From contig WTAX01000038.1 in assembly GCA_013139395.1 (NCBI GenBank), positions 1 through 6,421 on the forward strand: a stretch of DNA of 6,421 bases, given 5' to 3'. Within the stretch, counting starts at the first letter, position 1. Each line of letters opens with the position of its first letter. Below the pieces are notes generated by a model. That model saw nothing but the letters and a program-made list of their open reading frames with translations. It ran no database searches and was not told the DNA's origin. The position numbers and the translations under genes are program-made. This DNA is from Gammaproteobacteria bacterium. Its GTDB lineage: Bacteria > Pseudomonadota > Gammaproteobacteria > GRL18. Positions 1-4,877 of the stretch are shown here, one piece after another.

Positions 1-510
1 GCTGCCTCTTTTGGTGCTATATGGGGGGCCTGGTTAGGTGTGTTTCTACAGGGTGTGTGGTTTAATCGGTTGCTGGCAGTAGTGATGATTGCCGTTATTA
101 TTCTAATGGCTACTGAAAAGAAAATAGCAATTGAATCCCCTGAAAACCAACAGCCTGAAAACTGGTTGCTGGGACATGTTCTTATGGTTGGCGCCGGTTT
201 TTGGGGTGGTATGATTCAAGTGGGGGTTGGTTTTATTTTGATGCCAATACTGCATAAGGTGATGGGTTTTGACCTTGTGCGCGTTAATATGTATAAAGTG
301 GCTATAATATTGAGTTTTACCATTGTCGCCTTATTTGTTTTTGCATCACAATTGGAGTTGATGTGGTGGACAGGGCTGGGTTTGGCTCTGGGTAATTCAA
401 TAGGCGGCTGGTATGGTGCTCATAGTACGATTCATAAAGGTGAAGCATGGATAAAAGTTGTCCTGTATATTGTTCTTAGCTGCTTTATTATTAAATTATT
501 ATTTTTTTAA
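1..510 (+). CDS. TauE/SafE-family membrane transporter, 3' part (5' end outside window)
   Basis: Reading frame 1 is open from the first base to the TAA at 508-510, so the gene begins upstream of the window. The GTG at 40 is only an internal valine codon. About 169 C-terminal residues are visible, rich in hydrophobic helices. They include the motif GFWGGMIQVGVGFILMPIL, followed by a G-x-D-L-V-R-x-N-x-x-K-V segment and a later G-N-x-I-G-G-W-Y-G-A turn. This pattern is typical of the second repeat of TauE/SafE (YfcA-like) proteins, inner-membrane permeases of about 250 residues proposed to export sulfite, sulfoacetate or related anions. The protein ends in a final hydrophobic helix, as the family does. 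The substrate cannot be told from sequence. No convincing terminator follows, and the next gene on this strand begins about 550 bases downstream, so it is probably transcribed separately. Confidence 0.85.
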   Translation, partial: AASFGAIWGAWLGVFLQGVWFNRLLAVVMIAVIILMATEKKIAIESPENQQPENWLLGHVLMVGAGFWGGMIQVGVGFILMPILHKVMGFDLVRVNMYKVAIILSFTIVALFVFASQLELMWWTGLGLALGNSIGGWYGAHSTIHKGEAWIKVVLYIVLSCFIIKLLFF

Positions 511-590
511 CAGGCTGTTTATCAAATAGTGGTTTACAAGCATTTATATACACATCATTTAACTGCTTCATTTGGTTTTTTTTAAAAAAA

Positions 591-606
591 TGTGATTTAT
601 ATCGCA
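591..606. promoter_or_regulatory. CRP-like binding site (imperfect)
   Basis: TGTGA-TTTATA-TCGCA matches the CRP consensus TGTGA-N6-TCACA at 9 of 10 half-site positions. A possible -35 (TAGAAA, 611-616) and -10 (TATGAT, 634-639, 17-base spacer) follow at nearly the same distance as seen for the perfect site at 2832-2857. If it drives A1, the leader would be about 410 nt, so the link to A1 is tentative. Confidence 0.35.
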
Positions 607-915
607 GATTTAGAAAATCCTTCCTTATTTGTTTATGATATTTTTCTGAATTTATCAATCTTAGTGTGAGCGATATTTGTATGTTGACTAATGGTGTCTC
701 ATGGTGACATGTCGCGCAGGTAAAGGGTGGTGTGCATGTGTGAAAATAAACTGATATTGAAATTAACCTTAATTATTAATATTTTTTAGAAGAATGACTG
801 TATCGTTGCTCAGAAAATTTAAAAAATAATAATTATTATAAGGGTAATCCTATATATTAAATGTAATAAAAGTATTGTATTTTATAAGGAAATAAAAATT
901 AGGTCGTTAGACCAA

Positions 916-949
916 ATACTCTAAATTAAGCCATATATTCTAAATTAAG
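916..949. repeat. Pair of 15-bp direct repeats, candidate activator site for A1-B1
   Basis: ATACTCTAAATTAAG (916-930) and ATATTCTAAATTAAG (935-949) differ at one base and are 19 bp apart start to start, close to two helical turns, so both would lie on the same DNA face. The second copy overlaps the weak -35 region of the promoter at 945-973. This layout is common for response-regulator or other activator sites. Which protein binds is unknown. Confidence 0.45.
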
Positions 950-973
950 TGTCAAGTTGGTTTTATTTATACT
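945..973 (+). promoter_or_regulatory. Probable promoter of A1-B1 with weak -35
   Basis: The -10 hexamer TATACT (968-973) matches 5 of 6 consensus bases and lies 17 bp after TTAAGT (945-950), a poor -35 that matches only 3 of 6. The poor -35 overlaps a direct repeat, which fits an activator-dependent promoter. Transcription would start near 980, giving a leader of about 77 nt before A1. Confidence 0.35.
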
Positions 974-1056
974 GGCAGTGTAAATGAACACATGATTAAT
1001 CTCTTAATGGCTCCATTTGATAAAAATATTGTATAAATAGTATAAAGGTAATAGCA

Positions 1057-1842
1057 ATGAAGTTATTAATGAAATATTTAGCGGTCAGCATTATTTTTCT
1101 GTCAATATTGACTCAGGGAGTCCTGGCTGCAAACAAATACACTACCGCAGAACTGATTAATATTGCTGGAATGCAGCGAATGCTGTCACAAAAAATTGCT
1201 AAGTCCTATTTCTTTTATGGTAAGGGTGTCCGTCCGGAAAAAACACGCAAACAACTCATGGACAGTATTGCGTTATTTGATAAAAATTATCATATATTAT
1301 TAAATAATATTAGTGATGACAATGTTAAGGATATGCTGGTTTTTGTTGAGATGAATAAAGATGAATTATTACCTATAGCTAAAAAACCCTTTAGTAAAGA
1401 CAATGGTTTACTCATGCTTGACTATAGTGAAACCCTGCTGGAAGCAAGTAATGATATTGTTAAGCGAATAGAAAATACAACTAATAAGAAAATAGATAAG
1501 ATAGTTAATTTATCCGGTCGTCAAAGGATGCTGACTCAGCGAATTGCTAAGTTTTATATTGCCTACCAGTCAGGTTTTAAAGACGTTAATACGATTAATC
1601 AGTTAAAACAATCGATGCAGGAATTTGAGCAGGCCCATGTCGTTCTGGCAAATAATAAACGAAAAAGCAAACAAATAACCGATGAACTTAACAAGGTTGC
1701 AAAACTATGGAATATTGTTAGTAAGTTTTATAAGGATGTACAAAGAGGCGGATTACCGGTGATTGTTCTATCCAGTACGGATAAAATTATGGCTGCAATG
1801 AATCGTATTACACAAATGTATGTTGAATTAGGTAAAAAATAA
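1057..1842 (+). CDS. A1: exported protein with two PilJ/NarX-type sensor repeats
   Basis: The product has 261 residues. The ATG at 1057 is preceded by AAAGG with about 8 bases of spacing. Residues 1-24 form a signal peptide (two lysines, a hydrophobic core, then G-V-L-A) with no lipobox cysteine and no later membrane segment, so the mature protein should be free in the periplasm. The rest is predicted to be helical and holds two related repeats. The first starts with NIAGMQRMLSQKI (35-47), the second with NLSGRQRMLTQRI (151-163), and each is followed by A-K-x-Y/F and a Q/K-x-G-[VF] turn. This signature matches the PilJ N-terminal domain (Pfam type IV pili methyl-accepting transducer N-term) and resembles the nitrate-binding P-box of NarX/NarQ; R41 and R157 align with the ligand-binding arginine region there. 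No kinase, HAMP or methyl-accepting output is present. B1 follows after 24 bases, so the two are co-transcribed. A1 is about 80% identical to A2. The ligand is unknown. Confidence 0.85.
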   Translation: MKLLMKYLAVSIIFLSILTQGVLAANKYTTAELINIAGMQRMLSQKIAKSYFFYGKGVRPEKTRKQLMDSIALFDKNYHILLNNISDDNVKDMLVFVEMNKDELLPIAKKPFSKDNGLLMLDYSETLLEASNDIVKRIENTTNKKIDKIVNLSGRQRMLTQRIAKFYIAYQSGFKDVNTINQLKQSMQEFEQAHVVLANNKRKSKQITDELNKVAKLWNIVSKFYKDVQRGGLPVIVLSSTDKIMAAMNRITQMYVELGKK

Positions 1843-1866
1843 ATCTTTTATTTAAATGAGAACTTT

Positions 1867-2727
1867 ATGTTAATAATTTCCCTGGTAAATTCGCTATCAG
1901 TTAGATTAATGCAGGTTTGTTTTTTTCTTATACTGTCGGTTTGTTTTTTTCCTGAGAGTCTCACTGCCGAACCTTTGCCATTGATAACAATGGATGAGGA
2001 AAAGAACTCAACATCATTAATACGTTTGAAGACAGATGATGGGTCAGTGCTTTTAAAATATGCAAAGAAACTACAGGTTCAATCTCAGATTATTGCCAAA
2101 GACTACTTTTATATTTCCCAGGGGCTTCGTGAGGATAAGGCAAGAGTTGAAATTGAAGAATCAATCAAAGATACTGATAATATTTTAAGTATATTAATCA
2201 ATAGTATAAAAAATCCCGAGATGCAAAATCTATTACAATATCTGCGTGATATTCATATGGAGTCTAAAGGCGTTTTGAAAGAAAATTACTCAAAGGAAAA
2301 TGCCTCTCTGGTTATTGATTATAGTGAAACCTTATATGAAGGAACTCAGTCGATTATTGAATATTTAATGAAAGATACTAAGAATATGAGTTCTCTTTAC
2401 GATGATGTTATGCAACAAAAGCTGATACTTCAACGTATTAGTAAATTTTATATCGCTTATCAAGCCGGATTCAATGACGAAACCATATTTCGAAAATTAG
2501 AAGAATCTGTAAGAAATTTTGAAAAGGGTCTGAAGAGTATAAATTCACATGAATTTGCCAATGATGAACAGGAATTTGCCTCTGTAAGATTAGCGCGCTA
2601 TTGGTCTATTTCGAAGAAATTTTATGAAGGAATGGAAAAAGGTGAATTAACACTGATAGTTTTTGTTTCAACTGATCATATGATGTCATATCTTGATAAT
2701 ATCTTGAAATTGGAAGTTAAATATTAA
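1867..2727 (+). CDS. B1: exported PilJ-like paralogue with degenerate signature
   Basis: The product has 286 residues. The ATG at 1867 has GAGAA just upstream (1858-1862). Residues 1-34 form a signal peptide with an extended N-terminus, ending S-L-T-A before the mature start EPLPLIT; there is no lipobox or further membrane span. Mature B1 has about 25 extra residues before the first repeat compared with A1. It shares the scaffold of A1: IIAKDYFYISQGLRED (75-90) aligns with A1's first repeat, the D-Y-S-E-T segment (151-155) is common to both, and KFYIAYQAGF (193-202) is nearly identical to A1. The defining signature has decayed: the arginine equivalent to A1 R41 is Q70, the one equivalent to R157 is K185, and both glycines are lost. 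Both changes recur in B2, so they are selected rather than random. I infer a partner or regulatory subunit for A. It probably ends the A1-B1 operon. Confidence 0.82.
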   Translation: MLIISLVNSLSVRLMQVCFFLILSVCFFPESLTAEPLPLITMDEEKNSTSLIRLKTDDGSVLLKYAKKLQVQSQIIAKDYFYISQGLREDKARVEIEESIKDTDNILSILINSIKNPEMQNLLQYLRDIHMESKGVLKENYSKENASLVIDYSETLYEGTQSIIEYLMKDTKNMSSLYDDVMQQKLILQRISKFYIAYQAGFNDETIFRKLEESVRNFEKGLKSINSHEFANDEQEFASVRLARYWSISKKFYEGMEKGELTLIVFVSTDHMMSYLDNILKLEVKY

Positions 2728-2777
2728 ACCGAACCATTAAGCTGATTTTAGAGTGCTCTTCAGGCGACATTGCAGGC

Positions 2778-2797
2778 ATAAGATGAAATCTTATTTT
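2778..2797 (+). terminator. Weak hairpin, possible terminator of A1-B1
   Basis: ATAAGAT (2778-2784) and ATCTTAT (2788-2794) form a 7-bp stem with a 3-base loop, followed by a short T run. With one G-C pair it would be a poor intrinsic terminator. It is the only terminator-like element I see between B1 and the next promoter. Confidence 0.2.
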
Positions 2798-2831
2798 GGA
2801 CTTTATGGGGGTTCAGGTAAATCTAAATTGG

Positions 2832-2857
2832 TTTTTTGTGAAATATATCACAAAAAA
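2832..2857. promoter_or_regulatory. Perfect CRP-type palindrome
   Basis: The arms TTTTTTGTGA (2832-2841) and TCACAAAAAA (2848-2857) are exact reverse complements around AATATA. The core TGTGA-N6-TCACA is a full match to the CRP/Vfr consensus, with the flanking A/T runs typical of strong sites. It ends one base before the -35 hexamer at 2859. Its centre (2844.5) would lie near -48 from the predicted start, not the classical -41.5 or -61.5, so activation or repression cannot be decided. A/T runs on the outside rather than a T tail argue against a terminator. Confidence 0.65.
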
Positions 2858-2858
2858 C

Positions 2859-2886
2859 TTGACATTAATTATTTTTAATCTAACAT
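2859..2886 (+). promoter_or_regulatory. Promoter of the riboswitch-C-A2-B2 transcript
   Basis: A perfect -35 TTGACA (2859-2864) is followed after 16 bases by TAACAT (2881-2886), matching 4 of 6 bases of the -10 consensus. The expected start near 2893 falls just before the first helix of the riboswitch (2895), which supports the assignment. Confidence 0.6.
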
Positions 2887-2894
2887 ATTAAACA

Positions 2895-2982
2895 ACTGTA
2901 AAAGGCAATCTCTGGTGAAAATCAGGAGTCGCAAAGCTACCGATCTAAGGGATAGTGATCCTATGATAGCGGAGTTATCAGT
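2895..2982 (+). ncRNA. c-di-GMP class I (GEMM-I) riboswitch aptamer
   Basis: The aptamer can be drawn by hand. P1 joins ACUGUAA (2895-2901) to UUAUCAGU (2975-2982) with one bulged base. P2 is the hairpin CUGGU (2912-2916), loop GAAA (2917-2920), AUCAG (2921-2925). The hallmark GUCGCAAAGC (2928-2937) follows. P3 has arms GGGAU (2949-2953) and AUCCU (2958-2962) and includes UCUAAG facing UAUGA, close to the canonical 11-nt GAAA-tetraloop receptor that docks P2 in this class. The 3' core UAGCGGAGUUAUC matches the family's closing segment. By gapless comparison with the Vibrio Vc2 aptamer, G20 corresponds to G2905 and A47 to A2934, while C92 falls on U2978. It sits at the very 5' end of the transcript and controls C-A2-B2. 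Confidence 0.9.
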
Positions 2983-3042
2983 GATGTTGGATATATCTAT
3001 CTTCTACCAATATCATCTTATTACTCACATCATAGTAACTCC
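2971..3042 (+). promoter_or_regulatory. Candidate expression platform: stem that competes with riboswitch P1
   Basis: GGAGUUAU..A.UGAUGU (2971-2987) can pair with ACAUCA..UAGUAACUCC (3027-3042): 7 G-C/A-U pairs plus a G-U pair, a small mismatch, then 7 more pairs around a bulge. The left arm consumes the whole 3' strand of P1 and part of the ligand core, so the two folds exclude each other. A second option, UGAUGUUGG (2982-2990) with CCAAUAUCA (3007-3015), leaves P1 largely intact and could be the ligand-bound state. No U tract follows either stem and the start codon is about 180 nt away, so a simple intrinsic terminator or direct RBS sequestration is not evident. Confidence 0.5.
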
Positions 3043-3088
3043 CTCAATAATTTGTAGTATGTAACAACTAGTATTATCTCCCTATTTG

Positions 3089-3116
3089 TTAAGTATTTAT
3101 GTAGTTTTAAGTATTT
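3089..3116. repeat. Short direct repeats in the leader of gene C
   Basis: TTAAGTATTT occurs at 3089-3098 and 3107-3116, 18 bp apart. In such AT-rich DNA this may be chance. It lies inside the transcribed leader between the riboswitch and gene C. Nothing else is recognised between 3044 and 3150. Confidence 0.2.
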
Positions 3117-3151
3117 GATTTAATAGTTATTTAAGAGTTTTTTTATTTAAA

Positions 3152-3189
3152 AATATAAGAATCTGGTTAAATTGAAAAATTCTTATATT
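3152..3189 (+). promoter_or_regulatory. 11-bp hairpin immediately upstream of gene C
   Basis: AATATAAGAAT (3152-3162) and ATTCTTATATT (3179-3189) are perfect reverse complements with a 16-base loop. The hairpin ends 22-34 bases before the possible start codons and is not followed by a long T run, so it is more likely to affect translation or mRNA stability than termination. Confidence 0.4.
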
Positions 3190-3223
3190 ATTATATTAAA
3201 CGTTGTTTTGTATGGAAAAATTA

Positions 3224-4012
3224 ATGAACTTTGTAAAAAAAGGCAAAATAAACTCAATGCATTTTTTATTACTTCTAATGTGTTTTTTTGTGGTCAATCC
3301 CGTTTATGCTGATATGAGCAAGAATGATGCTGTTAATATGGCTGGAAAACAAAGAATGTTGACGCAGCGGATGTTAAAAAACTATGCAATGCTTGGTATG
3401 GGAAACAGCTTTGCTGATCCCGGCAAAGATTTGCAGCAAAATATCAGCCTTTTTGATGAGGCAATCAAAAGTCTTATGGCCTTGCAGATCAATGCAGAAA
3501 TCACTAAAAGTCTAAAAGAAGATGAGCAATTATGGGGGCCCATAAAAGAACTAATACAACAAACGCCAGAAATTGAAAAAGTATCTAAATTACAAAAAGA
3601 TCTTGATGCCCTGCTTGCTTCCTGTCATAAGACAACGGAATTAATTGCCAAAGCATCCGGTGCAAATACTTCGGAGATTATTAATCTTTCAGGTCGTCAA
3701 AGAATGTTATCACAAAGATTAGCTGCTCTTTATATGCTGCAGGTGTGGGGGATACAAGATCCTGAATTTAAAAGCAACTTAAACGATACTCTGGATGAGT
3801 TTGATAAGGCCCAAAAAGTATTACTTCAATCCAAACTGAATTCACCAGAAATAAATGCCGGACTGGCAAAAGTTAAAAAGTTGTATATGTGGTTTGAAAT
3901 AATGGGGCGTTCAAAATCAGGGAAATATGTTCCTTCTATCATTTCTAAATCTTCGGATAAAATTCTAAATGAAATGAATACGATAACCAATCTCTATATG
4001 AAAGCTATTTGA
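3224..4012 (+). CDS. C: exported double-PilJ protein under riboswitch control
   Basis: The frame is open from 3203 (TTG). ATG codons lie at 3212, 3224 and 3257. I chose 3224 because GGA (3214-3216) sits 7 bases upstream and the product then has a standard signal peptide: three lysines, a hydrophobic core and V-Y-A before D30. ATG 3212 is possible but has no visible ribosome site. The 262-residue product has two intact signatures: NMAGKQRMLTQRM (38-50) and NLSGRQRMLSQRL (154-166), each opening a helical PilJ-type repeat. No lipobox, second membrane span or output domain is present, so it should be soluble in the periplasm. Outside the signatures it differs clearly from A and B, so it is a third family rather than another recent copy. 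It is the first gene after the c-di-GMP riboswitch and lies 38 bases before A2, which puts all three genes in one operon. The ligand is unknown. Confidence 0.82.
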   Translation: MNFVKKGKINSMHFLLLLMCFFVVNPVYADMSKNDAVNMAGKQRMLTQRMLKNYAMLGMGNSFADPGKDLQQNISLFDEAIKSLMALQINAEITKSLKEDEQLWGPIKELIQQTPEIEKVSKLQKDLDALLASCHKTTELIAKASGANTSEIINLSGRQRMLSQRLAALYMLQVWGIQDPEFKSNLNDTLDEFDKAQKVLLQSKLNSPEINAGLAKVKKLYMWFEIMGRSKSGKYVPSIISKSSDKILNEMNTITNLYMKAI

Positions 4013-4050
4013 TCAGAATGTGGTATTAGATAATATAAAAGGTAAAAGTC

Positions 4051-4833
4051 ATGAAGTTATTTATAAAATATTTAGTCGTTAGTATTATTTTTCTATCAAT
4101 GTTAACTCAGGGGGCATTTGCAGCTAAAAAATACAATACCTCAGAACTGATTAATATTGCAGGAATGCAGCGTATGCTGTCACAAAAAATAGCCAAGGCT
4201 TATTTCTTTTATGGTCAGGGAGTTCGCCCGGATAAAACTAAGAAACAACTTATGGATAGTATAGCCTTATTTGATAAGAACTATAATATATTATTAGCGA
4301 ATATTAGTGACGCAAATATTACGGATATGCTTGTTTTTGTTGAAATGAGTAAAGATGAATTATCACCTCTGGCTAAACAAGCTTTTAATAAAGACAATGG
4401 TTCACTGATGCTTGATTATAGTGAAACCCTGCTTGAAGCAAGTAATGATATTGTTAAGCGAATAGAAGCTACGACTAAAACAAAAAAAAATATGATTGTT
4501 AATCTAGCCGGGAGACAAAGAATGCTGACGCAACGAATTGCCAAATTTTATATCGCATATCAGTCAGGTTTTAAAGATGTTAATACAATTAAGCAGCTGA
4601 AACAATCAATGAAAGAATTTGAGGACGCTCATGTTATTCTGGCAAAGAACATACAAAATACCAGTCAGATAACGACCGAACTTAATAAGGTTGCAAAGTT
4701 ATGGAATGTCGTCAGCAAGTTTTATAAAGACGTAGAAAGAGGCGGCTTGCCAGTGATTGTTCTTTCCAGCACGGATAAAATTATGGCTTCAATGAATCGC
4801 GTGACAAAGTTGTATGTTGAGCTAGGTAAATAA
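4051..4833 (+). CDS. A2: exported double-PilJ protein, second copy of A
   Basis: The product has 260 residues. The ATG at 4051 is preceded by AAAAGGT with about 8 bases of spacing, the same arrangement as A1. The signal peptide (1-24, ending G-A-F-A) is followed by two repeats carrying NIAGMQRMLSQKI (35-47) and NLAGRQRMLTQRI; both signature arginines are kept. By eye about 49 of 260 positions differ from A1. Changes cluster in the linker between the repeats (about 138-148) and in a loop near 200-210, while the signatures and the C-terminal segment LPVIVLSSTDKIMA are invariant. This pattern suggests purifying selection on the binding sites of both copies. Unlike A1, this copy is second in an operon behind C and the c-di-GMP riboswitch, with no promoter of its own visible in the 38-base gap. 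It probably works with B2, 44 bases downstream. Confidence 0.85.
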   Translation: MKLFIKYLVVSIIFLSMLTQGAFAAKKYNTSELINIAGMQRMLSQKIAKAYFFYGQGVRPDKTKKQLMDSIALFDKNYNILLANISDANITDMLVFVEMSKDELSPLAKQAFNKDNGSLMLDYSETLLEASNDIVKRIEATTKTKKNMIVNLAGRQRMLTQRIAKFYIAYQSGFKDVNTIKQLKQSMKEFEDAHVILAKNIQNTSQITTELNKVAKLWNVVSKFYKDVERGGLPVIVLSSTDKIMASMNRVTKLYVELGK

Positions 4834-4877
4834 CAAATCAATGTTTTGATAATTTATTTTTTGAAAATGAGAATAGC

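Larger units (their letters stand above)
511..1056. other. Long AT-rich intergenic region upstream of gene A1
   Basis: This 546-base stretch has no forward gene that I can support. It holds a CRP-like site at 591-606 with a weak promoter-like pair behind it (TAGAAA 611-616, TATGAT 634-639). A less AT-rich patch lies at about 660-740, inside a start-less minus-strand open frame (491-772). There is a 14-bp A/T-only palindrome at 826-839, a pair of direct repeats at 916-949, and a probable promoter at 945-973. No riboswitch resembling the one at 2895 could be found here, although the downstream genes are paralogues. Confidence 0.6.
1057..2727 (+). repeat. Duplicated A-B module, copy 1
   Basis: This two-gene block recurs in the same order and orientation at 4051-5738. 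Protein identity by eye is about 80% for A and about 65% for mature B, and the DNA is alignable across both genes. The 5' regions and the B signal peptides are diverged. The two copies are separated by a regulatory region and gene C. Confidence 0.8.

Noticed and set aside
660..760. GTCGCGCAGG and nearby hairpins as a second or decayed c-di-GMP riboswitch before A1
   Set aside because: There is no GNRA-loop hairpin, no GCAAAGC core, no tetraloop receptor and no closing helix in the right order.
826..839. 14-bp palindrome ATAATAATTATTAT, considered as a Fur-like site
   Set aside because: It consists only of A and T in very AT-rich DNA and lacks the G/C positions of the Fur consensus, so chance is likely.
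1017..1046. TTGATA...TATAAA as promoter for A1
   Set aside because: The -10 would overlap the ribosome site and put the start about 4 bases before the ATG, so it would give an almost leaderless message despite a good ribosome site.
2832..2857. The palindrome as a bidirectional terminator
   Set aside because: The T run is on the 5' side and the A run on the 3' side, the reverse of a terminator, and a perfect -35 follows directly.
2783..2878. 31-codon ATG frame between B1 and the riboswitch
   Set aside because: It has no ribosome site, overlaps the CRP palindrome and promoter, and its start lies within a small hairpin; it is better explained as regulatory DNA.
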